DNA of 64,000 bases, taken from Streptomyces harbinensis (GTDB taxonomy: Bacteria; Actinomycetota; Actinomycetes; Streptomycetales; Streptomycetaceae). Shown here piece by piece: positions 23,711 to 32,824 of the stretch. Under the pieces are notes generated by a model. It was not told the DNA's origin, made no database searches, and worked only from the letters and a program-made list of their open reading frames with translations. Where the stretch lies: positions 62,001-126,000 of the forward strand of contig NZ_FPAB01000001.1 in the NCBI RefSeq assembly GCF_900116145.1, written 5' to 3'. Numbering within the stretch: the stretch's first letter is position 1; each line of letters begins with the position of its first letter. Both the position numbers and the translations under genes were made by a program.

Positions 23711-26065
23711 TCAGCCTTGTCGTGTTCCCCTTGCGGCGTCCAGCGCGTACACGCAGTGGTCCTTGCTGCACGCGAACACCACACCTTGCGAGACCGCCGG
23801 GCTGCCCGTGATGGCGCCGCCGGTCTCCAGCTTCCAGCTGAGCCGCCCGCTGCTGGCGTCCAGCGTGTACAGACAGTGGTCCTCGGAGCCGAAGTGCACC
23901 CGCCCCTCGCTCACCACCGGGCTGCCGACGATCGAGTCTCCGGCCGCGAACCGCCAGCGCGGGGTGCCGCTCACCGCATCCAGGGTGTACATGGCGGTGC
24001 CGCTGCCGAGGTGGACGAGCCCGTCGGCGATCACCACGGCCTCGGTGGACTGCCGCGCCTCGGTCGCGATCCGCCAGCGGTCGTCGCCGGTGGCCAGGTC
24101 CAGCGCGTAGACGGTGCCCAGGTAGTCGGTGAAGTAGATGCCGGCGGCGCGGGAGGACGGCGGCTCGTAGGCGGGCGGCGCCAGGATGGCCGCCGGGGTG
24201 TCGAACCGCCAGCGCTCCGCGCCGGTGGCCGCGTCGAGCGCCAGCACCCGGGAGCCGGCCGCCACGTACACCGTCCCGTCGTCGGTCGGGCATATCCGGA
24301 CCGGGACGCCGCCGGTGGCGGTGGCGTCGCCCACCGGGTAGCGCCACAGCTCGCTGCCGGTGCGCGCCTCCAGGACGTACAGCTGGCCCTCTCCCCACGC
24401 GTAGACCGCGCCGCCGTGGATGAGGGGCGCGGTCTCCCGGGTCTCGAAGTCGGTGTGCGCGCCCGACAGCTCCCACAGCTGCTCGCCGGTGCCCGCCTCC
24501 CACACCTGGACGCCGCCGCCGCGGGTCGCGGTCAGGACGGTGCCGCGCTCGGCGCGCAGCCCGTAGATCCACCCCTCGGTGGGCACCCGCCAGCGGTCGG
24601 AGCCGTCGGTGGCGTCCAGTGCGTACAGGCTCGGGCCGTCCGAGGCGAGCACCTTGCCGCCGGTGACGGCCATCGACCAGGCGACCTCGCGGGTCTTGAA
24701 CTGTCTGCGTCCGCTGGCCACGTCGAGGGCGTGCACCTCGAAGGAGGTGACGTACAGCAGCCCGTCGCGGACCAGCGGGGTGCCCCACAGGTCGTTGGTC
24801 ATCCGGAACCGCCACGGGCGCCAGTCCGCCGGCACCACCGCGGGTGCCGGCAGGGGCGCGGGCTGCGGCGCGGCCACCGGGGCGGGCGGCCGGGGGCCCG
24901 GGCCGATCGGCAGCTGGGATCCGGCGAGCCGGATCGTGGCCTGTTCCCTGACCTGTTCCCGGACCTGGACCTGCACCGGGGCCGGCGGCTCCTCGGCCGG
25001 CGGCGGGGGCGGGGTGGACGGCGGGGGCGGCGGGGTGGCCGGCTCCTCGGCCCGCGACGGTACGGACGCGGGAACGGACGGCGGCACCGACGGCGGTGGG
25101 GGCGAGGGCACCGGCACGGGCGAGGACGGCGAGGCGGGGCCCTGGACCGGCGCCGGCGTACCGCGCCCGCGGTGCCGCCGCTCCTCGATCAGCGCCACCG
25201 CCCCGGCGGGCAGCCACGCGGACGCCGAGCCGCTGTCGTCGTCCCCGGAGGAGGCGAAGAGGTGCGGTGCCAGCTGTGCCTGGAGGTCGGCCGGGGTGGG
25301 CCGGTCCTCCGGCTTGGAGGTCATCAGGGAATCGATCAGCGGGCGCAGCTCGTCGGGCAGCCCCTCCAGGTCGGGGCCCTCGCGCAGCAGCATGAAGACG
25401 GTCTCCACCGGGTTCGCGCCGTGGTAGGGGGCGTGTCCGGTGGCGGCGAAGACCAGGGTGGAGGCGAGCGAGAACACGTCCGAGGCGCCGGTCACCCCGC
25501 GGGAGTCCCTGGCCTGCTCGGGCGACATGTACGCGGGGGTGCCGACCGCGACGTTGGTGAGGGTCAGGCGGGTGTTGGAGACACCCGAGGCGATGCCGAA
25601 GTCGATCACCCGGGGGCCGTCCTCCACCACCAGGACGTTGGACGGCTTCAGGTCGCGGTGCACCAGGCCGGCGCCGTGGATCGACTGGAGCGCCTCGGCG
25701 ATGCCGGCGGCCAGCCAGCGCACGGCCTGCGGCGGCAGCGGGCCGCACTCGCTGACGATCTCCTCCAGCGAGGGGGCGGGTACGTAGGCGGTGGCCAGCC
25801 ACGGCACGGCGGCGCGGGGATCGGCGTCGACGACGGCCGCGGTGTAGAAGCCGGAGACGGCGCGGGCCGCCTCGACCTCGCGCGTGAAGCGCACCCGGAA
25901 CAGCTGGTCCTCGGCCAGTTCGGTGCGGACGGTCTTGATCGCCACCCGGCGCCCGGATGCCGAGCGGGCCAGGTAGACCAGCCCCATGCCGCCGGACCCG
26001 AGCCGCCCCAGCACCTCGAACGGCCCGATCCGCCGTGGATCGTGCTGCGTCAGCTGCTGCACCAT
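23711..26065 (-). CDS. afsK: AfsK, Ser/Thr kinase with PQQ-type beta-propeller
   Basis: Eukaryotic-type kinase of 784 residues (S. coelicolor AfsK has about 799) that phosphorylates AfsR. The kinase domain (about residues 14-275) has the Gly loop LGSGGMGLVY, Lys44 in VAIK, HRDLKPSN with Asp138, DFG at 155-157 and SPE at 181-183. Thr168 in the activation loop (SNTRLTLTN) coincides with the published self-activation site of AfsK, which supports both identity and the ATG at 26065. A Pro-rich linker (about 300-415) leads to a PQQ-repeat propeller with units such as LDATDGSDRWRVP. GGGGAGG lies 11 bases upstream. It is cotranscribed with a lipoprotein gene. AfsR is 4 kb away, on the other strand. 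Confidence 0.9.
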   Translation of the reverse strand: MVQQLTQHDPRRIGPFEVLGRLGSGGMGLVYLARSASGRRVAIKTVRTELAEDQLFRVRFTREVEAARAVSGFYTAAVVDADPRAAVPWLATAYVPAPSLEEIVSECGPLPPQAVRWLAAGIAEALQSIHGAGLVHRDLKPSNVLVVEDGPRVIDFGIASGVSNTRLTLTNVAVGTPAYMSPEQARDSRGVTGASDVFSLASTLVFAATGHAPYHGANPVETVFMLLREGPDLEGLPDELRPLIDSLMTSKPEDRPTPADLQAQLAPHLFASSGDDDSGSASAWLPAGAVALIEERRHRGRGTPAPVQGPASPSSPVPVPSPPPPSVPPSVPASVPSRAEEPATPPPPPSTPPPPPAEEPPAPVQVQVREQVREQATIRLAGSQLPIGPGPRPPAPVAAPQPAPLPAPAVVPADWRPWRFRMTNDLWGTPLVRDGLLYVTSFEVHALDVASGRRQFKTREVAWSMAVTGGKVLASDGPSLYALDATDGSDRWRVPTEGWIYGLRAERGTVLTATRGGGVQVWEAGTGEQLWELSGAHTDFETRETAPLIHGGAVYAWGEGQLYVLEARTGSELWRYPVGDATATGGVPVRICPTDDGTVYVAAGSRVLALDAATGAERWRFDTPAAILAPPAYEPPSSRAAGIYFTDYLGTVYALDLATGDDRWRIATEARQSTEAVVIADGLVHLGSGTAMYTLDAVSGTPRWRFAAGDSIVGSPVVSEGRVHFGSEDHCLYTLDASSGRLSWKLETGGAITGSPAVSQGVVFACSKDHCVYALDAARGTRQG

Positions 26066-26278
26066 CGTGCTGGACACCTCCCCGTAGGTACGCTCGTTCG
26101 TTCGTGCCGCCCCCGAGCAGCATCTCATTGCTCCACGGCACCAGCGGACCTTCGAGCCGATTCTTCCCTCCGCCACTGACAGTGGCGAATCCGGGGCCGG
26201 ATAGGCCGCGCGACCGCACCGATACCCGTTCGGACGCGGCCGGATCGCGCCGTTCGGACACGTCGATAAGCTGACGGC

Positions 26279-26929
26279 ATGACAGGACATGTAACGACTG
26301 TGGACGGCCGGGTGGCGGGCCGCCGCGGGCAGGCCACCCGGCAGAAACTGCTGGACTGCCTGGGCAAGATGCTGTCCACCTCCCCGTACCGCGATGTCAG
26401 GGTGATCGACGTGGCGCGCAAGGCGGGCACGTCACCGGCCACGTTCTACCAGTACTTTCCGGACGTCGAGGCGGCCGTGCTGGAGCTCGCCGAGGTGACG
26501 CTGCGCGAGTCCGCGTCGCTGTCCGAGCTGGTGGCCGGCCGCTCCTGGACCGGCAAGGCCGGCCGGCAGACCGCCGAGGAACTGGTGGACGGCGTCCTGG
26601 CGTTCTGGCGCCGGCACGACGCGATCCTGCGGGTCGTCGATCTGGCGGCGTCCGAGGGCGACCGGCGGTTCGTGCGCATCAGGACCCGGATCCAGGGCGC
26701 GGTCGTCAAGCCGCTGGCCGAGACCATCGACGGGCTCCAGGCGCGCGGGCGCGGCAGCGGCGGCGGCATCTCCTCGGCGGCGCTGGCCGGTTCGCTGGTC
26801 ACGATGCTGGCGGCGGTCTCCGCGCAGCCCAAGAGCCTCCAGTCGCTGGGGGCCAAGCAGACCGATCTCAAGCCGGCGCTGACGACGCTGGTGCACCTGG
26901 GCGTGACGGGCAGGAAGCCGGCGGCCTGA
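26279..26929 (+). CDS. TetR-family regulator
   Basis: Regulator of 216 residues. The N-terminal helix-turn-helix reads RVIDVARKAGTSPATFYQYFPDVEAAVLEL (about residues 40-70), the standard TetR pattern. The ligand domain includes VLAFWRRHDAILRVVDLAASEGDRRFVRIR and ends PALTTLVHLGVTGRK. It is divergent from afsK across 213 bp and precedes the flavin monooxygenase gene in the same direction by about 100 bp, so either could be its target. No ribosome binding site is obvious before the ATG, which suggests a leaderless or weak start. Confidence 0.88.
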   Translation: MTGHVTTVDGRVAGRRGQATRQKLLDCLGKMLSTSPYRDVRVIDVARKAGTSPATFYQYFPDVEAAVLELAEVTLRESASLSELVAGRSWTGKAGRQTAEELVDGVLAFWRRHDAILRVVDLAASEGDRRFVRIRTRIQGAVVKPLAETIDGLQARGRGSGGGISSAALAGSLVTMLAAVSAQPKSLQSLGAKQTDLKPALTTLVHLGVTGRKPAA

Positions 26930-27032
26930 CCGGCGTCGCGGGGAGCGTGACGGCGCGGGGGCGCCGGCCGGCCGGTTCCTGTCTCCGCCGGACCCGGTGT
27001 CGCCGCCGACCGTTCTGCGTATCCTCAACGCC

Positions 27033-28196
27033 ATGTCCACGCCCACGTCCGAACCTCTGTCCCCGGTCCACGTCATCGGCGCGGGGCCCGGCGGGCTCGC
27101 CGTCGCGGCGGCGCTGAAACAGCGCGGCATACGCGCCGTCGTGGTCGACAAGGCCGGTGATGTCGGCGCCTCCTGGCGCGGCCACTACGACCGGCTCCAT
27201 CTGCACACCACCCGCCGCTGGTCGTCCCTGCCCGGGATGCCGATCCCCCGGTCCGCCGGGCGCTGGGTGGCCCGTGACGACTTCGTGCGCTATCTGGAGC
27301 GGTACGCCGTCCACCACCAGCTGGATCTCGCGGCCGGGGTCGAGGTGTCCCGCGTGGAGCGGGACGACAGCGCCTCCCCGGGCGGCTGGACGCTGCTGGC
27401 CAACGGCGGCCGGAAGCTGCGTGCCTCCGCCGTGGTGCTGGCCACCGGGTACAACCACACCCCGTTCGTGCCGCCCTGGCCGGGCCGCGAGGGGTTCACC
27501 GGCGCGTTCCTGCACGCGCACGCCTACCGCAACCCGGGCCCGTACGCCGGCAAGGACGTGCTGGTAGTGGGGGTCGGGAACACCGGCGCGGAGATAGCCG
27601 CCGACCTGGCCGGGAAGGGCGGCGCCGGCCGGGTCAGGCTCGCGGTGCGCACCCCGCCGCACATCCTGCGCCGCTCGACGCTCGGCTGGCCGTCCCAGGC
27701 CAGCGGGGTGCTGGTCCGGCGGCTCCCGGCGGGCCTGGTGGACCGCATGGCCCGTCCGGTGGCCCGGCTGCTCCCCGATCTGGCGCAGTACGGGCTGCCG
27801 CGTCCGGCCACCGGCCTGTACACGCGGGCGCGGGCGGGCGCCATCCCGGTGCAGGACGTGGGGCTGATCCGGGCGGTGCGCAAGCAGAAGGTGCAGATCA
27901 CCCGCGCGGTGACCGCGTTCGACGGGGAACGGGTCCTGCTGGCGGACGGCACCGCGATCACCCCCGAGGTGGTGATCGCCGCCACCGGCTACCGGCGCGG
28001 TCTCGAACCGCTGATCGGGCACCTGGGGCTGCTGGACGGGGCGGGGAAGCCGGTGGTGCACGGGAAGGAGACGCACCCCACGGCGCCCGGTCTGTACTTC
28101 ACCGGGTTCACCAATCCGATCAGCGGCATGATCCGGGAGCTGGCCAGGGACGCCCCGCGGATAGCGGCGGCCATAGCGCGCACCCGGCGGGGCTGA
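27033..28196 (+). CDS. FAD-dependent flavin monooxygenase (FMO/YUC-like)
   Basis: Single-component flavoprotein oxygenase of 387 residues. The FAD site is VIGAGPGGLAVAAALKQRG near the N-terminus with the acidic strand end VVVDK. The NADPH site is VVGVGNTGAEIAADL at about residue 185. The FMO-type motif before it is present as ATGYNHTPFVPPWPGR, and the C-terminal VIAATGYRRGLEPLIG is also typical. The substrate cannot be read from sequence; relatives oxidise nitrogen, sulfur or ketone groups. The ATG at 27033 is preferred by homology, but a GTG at 26997 is in frame. Confidence 0.88.
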   Translation: MSTPTSEPLSPVHVIGAGPGGLAVAAALKQRGIRAVVVDKAGDVGASWRGHYDRLHLHTTRRWSSLPGMPIPRSAGRWVARDDFVRYLERYAVHHQLDLAAGVEVSRVERDDSASPGGWTLLANGGRKLRASAVVLATGYNHTPFVPPWPGREGFTGAFLHAHAYRNPGPYAGKDVLVVGVGNTGAEIAADLAGKGGAGRVRLAVRTPPHILRRSTLGWPSQASGVLVRRLPAGLVDRMARPVARLLPDLAQYGLPRPATGLYTRARAGAIPVQDVGLIRAVRKQKVQITRAVTAFDGERVLLADGTAITPEVVIAATGYRRGLEPLIGHLGLLDGAGKPVVHGKETHPTAPGLYFTGFTNPISGMIRELARDAPRIAAAIARTRRG

Positions 28197-28277
28197 GAAG
28201 AGGGCGGGGACGATCCGGCCACCGCGTGCGCGCCGGACCTGGCCGGATCCGTACGCCCCCGGGTGGCGCGAGCCCGG

Positions 28278-28691
28278 TCACAGCGCGGCGGGGCAGTCCA
28301 GTTCGCACCACACCCGCTTGCCCGCGGGCTCCCGCTGCCAGCCCCAGCGGTCGGCGAGCAGATCGACGAGTTCGAGGCCGCGTCCGCAGGTGTCGTCCGT
28401 GTCGGCGCTGCGCGGCCGGGGGGCCAGGGCGCTGCGGTCGGCGACTTCGAGGCGGACCGGGTGCCGGCAGGCTCTCTCGCGCATCACCAGCCGCAGGACG
28501 GCGGGGCTGCCGGTGTGCACCACGGCGTTGGTCACCAGTTCGGAGACCAGCAGCGTGAGGGTGTCGACCTGACCCGGTGAGACGCCGGTGCCGGCCAGCC
28601 GCTCACGCAGCCAGTGCCGTGCGCGCCGCACCTCCGACGGCTCGGGTCCGACCTCCAGCTGGGTCCGTAGCACCTGCTCCTGTACCTGCAC
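28278..28691 (-). CDS. ATP-binding anti-sigma-type kinase (HATPase_c_2)
   Basis: Single-domain GHKL ATPase of 137 residues, like RsbW/SpoIIAB anti-sigma kinases. The N-box is LLVSELVTNAVVHTG and the G-box is GRGLELVDLLADRWG; the His/Asp/Asn residues for ATP binding are intact. The next gene upstream on the same strand encodes a STAS protein, so the two may form a partner switch in which the ATPase phosphorylates the STAS protein on serine. The 187-bp gap between them is long for an operon and may hold a promoter. Confidence 0.88.
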   Translation of the reverse strand: MQVQEQVLRTQLEVGPEPSEVRRARHWLRERLAGTGVSPGQVDTLTLLVSELVTNAVVHTGSPAVLRLVMRERACRHPVRLEVADRSALAPRPRSADTDDTCGRGLELVDLLADRWGWQREPAGKRVWCELDCPAAL

Positions 28692-28878
28692 CGTTCACAC
28701 CATTCCGACCGGCGGACAAACTCGGTGCAGCACAGCATCGTTGAGGGCGAGTCGGGCAACAAGCACTTCCCGCGTATTCCGACGCAAAGGAGTACGGGGT
28801 ACTGCTTCTGTACGAGACCCGGGCGCTTTTATCGCACACAGGTCCGCACACAGCCGCGCAGATTACCGCGCGGACCGC

Positions 28879-29244
28879 TCAGGCGGGCAGCGGTTCGGCG
28901 GTCGCCGACGCCAGATCCGGATAGCAGTCGAACAGCCGGCGCACGCCGAGCGCGGCCAGCACCCGGTTGACGTGGGAGCCGTCCTCCGCTCCCTGGGCCG
29001 GGAGGATCAGCCGCAGCCGTCCGGCGCACGAGCGCATCAGCCGCCGCGCGGCGATCAGCACTCCCACCCCGGAGGAGTCGCAGAACTGCACCTGCGACAG
29101 ATCGAGTACCACACTGCGCCGCCCATCGGCCACCGCGTCATGGACATGCTGGCGCACCACGGGCGAGGTCACGAGGTCGAGCTCGCCCGCGACCCGCAGC
29201 ACGGCCCACTCGCCCCGCAGTTCCGCATCCACCGTCAATGTCAC
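28879..29244 (-). CDS. STAS-domain anti-anti-sigma factor
   Basis: Protein of 121 residues with the anti-anti-sigma fold. The segment VVLDLSQVQFCDSSGVGVLI contains the phospho-acceptor serine (Ser57 or Ser58). ELDLVTSPVVRQHV is the usual first helix. It should be switched off by phosphorylation by the neighbouring ATPase and, when dephosphorylated, bind that ATPase to release a sigma factor. The partner sigma factor is not obvious; the adjacent sigma gene is of ECF type, which usually has a zinc anti-sigma factor instead. The 295-bp divergent region to the sigma gene (29245-29539) shows no gene. Confidence 0.9.
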   Translation of the reverse strand: MTLTVDAELRGEWAVLRVAGELDLVTSPVVRQHVHDAVADGRRSVVLDLSQVQFCDSSGVGVLIAARRLMRSCAGRLRLILPAQGAEDGSHVNRVLAALGVRRLFDCYPDLASATAEPLPA

Positions 29245-29539
29245 GCCCGCGTGCCCTCTCCTTCGATGTTCACCGAGGTCGTCCCCGGTCCTTCCGGGGG
29301 CTCTCCCCAGCGCCCTTGCCCACTTTCACGCGTCTCACGCGTCACATTCCACCGTCCGCCGTCCGCCCCCGGTCATCCGGCCATCCGATCCGACCCCGAT
29401 CCGGCCCGGACATCCGCGTCCTGGAAAGAGCGGGCGCATACTGCCTTTCGGGGGCGCGCGGAAACAGTTCCTCGCACTACATTTGACGTACGCACGGGGT
29501 CGGAGGTTGTGCCGGGTGTGAGAACGCTTGGGGGCAGGG

Positions 29540-30082
29540 ATGGCACATGAGACACCGCCACAGTGGGACCGCGACATGCGCCGGCGGCTGGAGAGCGGCG
29601 AGGCGGCGGCCCTGGCCGAACTCTACGATCGTTTCGCTTCCCTGGCGTACGGCATAGCCCACCGGGTGCTGACCGACGAGGAGACCACCGGGCGCGTGAC
29701 CAGGGACGTCTTCGGACGGATCTGGGCCACGCCGCAGAGCTTCGACCCGGACCAGGGGCCCATGCGGTCCTGGATCGCCGGCGAGGCGCACCGGCTCGCC
29801 GTGGCCCGGCTGCGCCGCCGGGAGGGGACGGCGGCAGGATCGGCCGAGCGCATCCGCACCGCGTCCACCGCCGCCCGCGCCGACTACATCGTCACGGCCA
29901 TGCCGGCCCCGCTGCGCGAGGCGCTGGAGCTGGCCAGGGGCGGGCGCACCGACTACCGCGAGGTCGCGCGGGAGCTGGGCATCACGGACGCCGAGGCGCG
30001 GCGCAGACTGCGGCTGGGGTTGCAGTTGCTGGCCTCGGCGACTACCTATCCCGATGACGTACGACGGGAGCAGCGCGTATGA
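29540..30082 (+). CDS. ECF-type RNA polymerase sigma factor
   Basis: Sigma factor of 180 residues with sigma2 and sigma4 regions. Region 2 is DMRRRLESGEAAALAELYDRFASLAYGIAHRVL with IWATPQSFDPDQGPMRSWI. Region 4 is weakly conserved, GRTDYREVARELGITDAEARRRLRLGLQLL. The ATG at 29540 fits the family start; a TTG at 29528 is less likely. The stop overlaps the start of the anti-sigma gene (ATGA), which establishes the sigma/anti-sigma operon. The promoter sequences it controls are unknown. Confidence 0.88.
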   Translation: MAHETPPQWDRDMRRRLESGEAAALAELYDRFASLAYGIAHRVLTDEETTGRVTRDVFGRIWATPQSFDPDQGPMRSWIAGEAHRLAVARLRRREGTAAGSAERIRTASTAARADYIVTAMPAPLREALELARGGRTDYREVARELGITDAEARRRLRLGLQLLASATTYPDDVRREQRV

Positions 30083-31494
30083 CGGCCGCGCGGCCGGGAA
30101 GCCGGGAGCCCGGCGATCAGGAGCAGCCGGGCGGCGGGGCGGGCGCCGCCGGGGCGCCCCGGGTTCCGGCACCGCGCGGCGGGCGGGCGCCGGGGCCGGC
30201 GGCCCCCGGTCCCGGTACGGTTCCCGCCGTGCGCCGGGGCACGGCACCGCGGCAGCGCACCGGGCGGGAGCGCACCGGCGGACGTCCCGGCGCGGCACCG
30301 GGTCCGGAGGGAGACGGGCGGCTGACCCATCAGGAGCTGATGTCGCTGCTGGGCGTGTGGGCGCTGGACGCCTGTTCCGTCCAGGAGGCGGCCTGTGTGG
30401 AGGCGCATCTGAACGACTGCGCCCGGTGCGCCGACGAGGCGCTGCGGCTGCGGGACGCGGTGACCCTGCTGGGGCCGCCGCGCAGCCTGGACCTGGATCC
30501 GCAGTTGCGGCACGGGGTGCTGGAGAGCGCTCTCGCCCGCCGGCCGGCGGTGCGGCCGGTGCCGGGCTGGGCGGCGCCGTACGACGCGGAGGCCGCGCGG
30601 CTCGACGCGCTGCTGCACGACATCAACGCGGACGAGTGGGACATCCCGGTGCGGGTGCGGTGGTTCGCGGGCGAGGAACGGGCCGGGCGGTCGCTCACCG
30701 TGGCGCAGGTGCTGGATCATCTGGTGGCGATGGACGGGCTGCTGGCCCGGGCGGTCGGGCTGCCCGATCCGCTCGGCGCGGACGCGCCGGCCGATCCGCT
30801 GGAGCGTACCGAGACCCGGTGGCGGCTGGTGACCGCGGCCGGCGGGGACAGCGGGCCGGCCCGGCTGGTGGCGGCGCGGGCCTGGGAGGAGTGGCGCGAG
30901 CAGAGCCGGGAGCTGGTGCGGACGGCCGCGCGGCGCGGTGGCCGTACCGGGGAGGAGATGCTGCCGGTGTCCGTCTGCGATCCGGGGATCTTCCCGGGGC
31001 TCGGGGCGGCGGCCGGGCCGCGGATACCGCTGTCGGACGCCTATCTGAACCGGGCGTTCGCGTGCTGGACGCACGCCGGGGACATCGCGGACGCGGTGGA
31101 CTATCCGTACGAGGCGCCGCTGGGCGCGCATCTGCGGCTGCTGGTGGATCTCACGGCGCGCCGGCTGCCGGGGTCGATCGCGGGGCGGCGCCGGGCCGGT
31201 CTGGCGACGACCCGGGCGCGGCTGACGACGGCGGGTGCGCCGGGCCGTACCGTCCATCTGGAGATCGAGGGCGCGGGCGGCGGGGACTACTGGATTCCGC
31301 TGGACTCGCCGACGGCCGCGGTGACGCGGGTGGCGGCGCGGGACGCGGTGGCCCAGGTGGCACTGGCGGATGTGGAGTTCTGCCGGCTGGCGGCGGGGCG
31401 TCAGTCCCCGGCCGAGGCGGCGGTGGCCGGGCAGGGCGACCAGGCGGCGATCAGTGATGTGCTGAGCGCGCTGACCGCGCTGTCGCGGCTCTGA
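30079..31494 (+). CDS. zinc anti-sigma factor fused to maleylpyruvate-isomerase-type domain
   Basis: Protein of 471 residues. The first 80 residues are an unstructured Pro/Gly/Arg-rich tail. A zinc-dependent anti-sigma domain follows: ALDACSVQEAACVEAHLNDCARCADEAL has the H-x3-C-x2-C motif. The rest matches the mycothiol-dependent maleylpyruvate isomerase/DinB-like fold, with AEAARLDALLHDINADEWDIPV and LTVAQVLDHLVAMDGLLARA. No membrane segment is visible, so it is a soluble anti-sigma factor. Start and stop overlap with the sigma gene. The fusion suggests that a thiol or small-molecule signal in the DinB-like part controls sigma release, which is inference. Confidence 0.85.
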   Translation: MTAARPGSREPGDQEQPGGGAGAAGAPRVPAPRGGRAPGPAAPGPGTVPAVRRGTAPRQRTGRERTGGRPGAAPGPEGDGRLTHQELMSLLGVWALDACSVQEAACVEAHLNDCARCADEALRLRDAVTLLGPPRSLDLDPQLRHGVLESALARRPAVRPVPGWAAPYDAEAARLDALLHDINADEWDIPVRVRWFAGEERAGRSLTVAQVLDHLVAMDGLLARAVGLPDPLGADAPADPLERTETRWRLVTAAGGDSGPARLVAARAWEEWREQSRELVRTAARRGGRTGEEMLPVSVCDPGIFPGLGAAAGPRIPLSDAYLNRAFACWTHAGDIADAVDYPYEAPLGAHLRLLVDLTARRLPGSIAGRRRAGLATTRARLTTAGAPGRTVHLEIEGAGGGDYWIPLDSPTAAVTRVAARDAVAQVALADVEFCRLAAGRQSPAEAAVAGQGDQAAISDVLSALTALSRL

Positions 31495-31593
31495 GCCCGG
31501 GGCGCGCGGATCGCGGCGCGGGCCGGGCGGCGTTGATCCGGGGCGCGCCCGGCCTCCGGTGCGGGCCGGGCGGCGCGGCGTCGTCCGGCCGCG

Positions 31594-32160
31594 TCAGCCC
31601 CGGGCCGAGGCGAGGACGCGGTCGACGAGGTCTTCGATGAACTCCGGTGTGGCCGGGGATGCCTGCATGGCGACGCGGACCAGTACGCCGCCGGTGAGCA
31701 GGGCCACGCACGGCTCGACCGCCTCCTCGGGCAGATGTGTACCGAGGATGGCCTCCAGCGGGCCCGCCCCCTCGGCGTAGAGCTGTCCGCGCATCTCGTC
31801 GACGGCGGGGTCGCTCCCGGCGCGTTCGAAGACTCCGCCGAGCACCCGGGCCAGATGCCCCCGGGACAGGTCGTCGGCGAAGTCCAGCAGTGCGGTGATC
31901 AGATCGGCGCGCAGGTCGCCGGTCGGCCGGGGATGCTCGGAGGTGCCGCAGATCTGCCCGACGGACGCCCGTACCAGGTCCAGGCGGGTGGGCCAGTGCG
32001 CGTAGACGGTCGCTTTGGAGTAGCCCGCGCGGCGGGCGACCTCGGCATGGGTGACCGCCGCCCAGCCCTCGGACGTGAACAGTTCCGTGGCGGCGTCGAC
32101 GACATCGCGGCGGGTGCGCTGGACCCGGGGGTCGACAGGGCCTTCCTCGGTCATCCCCAT
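31594..32160 (-). CDS. TetR-family regulator, probable repressor of the DoxX gene
   Basis: Regulator of 188 residues. The DNA-binding helices are VTHAEVARRAGYSKATVYAHWPTRLDLVRA. The C-terminal ligand domain is of the TetR_C type, ending EFIEDLVDRVLASARG. Possible starts are at 32169 (GTG), 32160 and 32154; 32160 is chosen because AGGGTGG lies five bases upstream. It is divergent from the DoxX gene across 145 bp that contain a promoter and a palindrome, which suggests control of both genes. Confidence 0.85.
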   Translation of the reverse strand: MGMTEEGPVDPRVQRTRRDVVDAATELFTSEGWAAVTHAEVARRAGYSKATVYAHWPTRLDLVRASVGQICGTSEHPRPTGDLRADLITALLDFADDLSRGHLARVLGGVFERAGSDPAVDEMRGQLYAEGAGPLEAILGTHLPEEAVEPCVALLTGGVLVRVAMQASPATPEFIEDLVDRVLASARG

Positions 32161-32229
32161 GGCGGCCACCCTACCCGAGACGCCGACCCGCCATAGGGCT
32201 ACTTATGTCATCGTTCACTTCTGGACAGC

Positions 32230-32258
32230 TTGTTCAGTACTGATCCAGCGGTTACCTT
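32230..32258 (+). promoter_or_regulatory. candidate DoxX promoter with overlapping TetR operator
   Basis: A -35-like TTGTTC (32230-32235) and -10-like TACCTT (32253-32258) are 17 bp apart. The perfect palindrome TCAGTACTGA (32234-32243) overlaps the -35 and spacer, and outer CTGGA/TCCAG arms lie at 32221 and 32244. This is where a TetR repressor would block transcription. Confidence 0.45.
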
Positions 32259-32305
32259 GTGACCCCCGCGATCAATCAGTTGACCGCCGACCGGAGAAGG
32301 ACACG

Positions 32306-32731
32306 ATGACCACACCCCCGCACCCCCGGACGGACCACTCCCCCAGGGCCCTGACCCTCGGCCTGTGGAGCGCACAGGGACTCCTCGCCGCGATCCTGGT
32401 CGGCGGCGGCCTCTGGAAGCTGGCCGCGCCCCTCGACCAGGTCGCGGAGGCGTTCGCGTGGGCGGGAGAGCTGCCGGGTCTGCTCCGGGCCTCCGCGGGC
32501 TTCGACATCCTGGGCGGGCTCGGCGTCCTGCTGCCCTCGGTCACCCGCGTCCGGCCCCAGCTGGCCGTCCTGGCGGCCCTCGGCGTGGTCGCCCTCATGG
32601 GCTCCGCGATCGTCTTCCACCTCGCACGGGGCGAGGGAGCCGACACCGGCTTCAACGCCGTACTCACCGCACTCGCGCTCTTCGTCGCGTGGGGCCGCCA
32701 CCGCAAGGCCCCGATAGCGCCCCGGCCATGA
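32306..32731 (+). CDS. DoxX family membrane protein
   Basis: Membrane protein of 141 residues with four hydrophobic segments: GLLAAILVGGGLWKLAAP, a central FDILGGLGVLLPSV, LAVLAALGVVALMGSAIVF and FNAVLTALALFVAWG. The pattern fits DoxX/DoxD-like quinone-linked proteins. The ATG at 32306 is preceded by GGAGAAGG with good spacing. It is divergent from a TetR gene that probably controls it. Relatives take part in oxidative-stress responses with a partner oxidoreductase, but none is adjacent. Confidence 0.85.
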   Translation: MTTPPHPRTDHSPRALTLGLWSAQGLLAAILVGGGLWKLAAPLDQVAEAFAWAGELPGLLRASAGFDILGGLGVLLPSVTRVRPQLAVLAALGVVALMGSAIVFHLARGEGADTGFNAVLTALALFVAWGRHRKAPIAPRP

Positions 32732-32760
32732 CCCGGAGGCGCGGCCGGCCCGGACGCACC

Positions 32761-32798
32761 GCGCCCCCGGTCCGCCCGGGCGGGCGGAGCGGGGGCGC
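32761..32798. terminator. two-part GC hairpin between convergent genes
   Basis: The arms at 32761-32777 and 32782-32798 pair over nine and seven base pairs with one mismatch and a GGGC loop. It sits between the end of the DoxX gene and the end of purU and can serve both. Confidence 0.65.
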
Positions 32799-32824
32799 GG
32801 AGGGGACGAGCCGGGCGACAGCTG

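Noticed and set aside
23477..26179. 900-codon plus-strand frame across afsK
   Set aside because: It is an antisense shadow of the kinase gene, with low-complexity product and no start signals.
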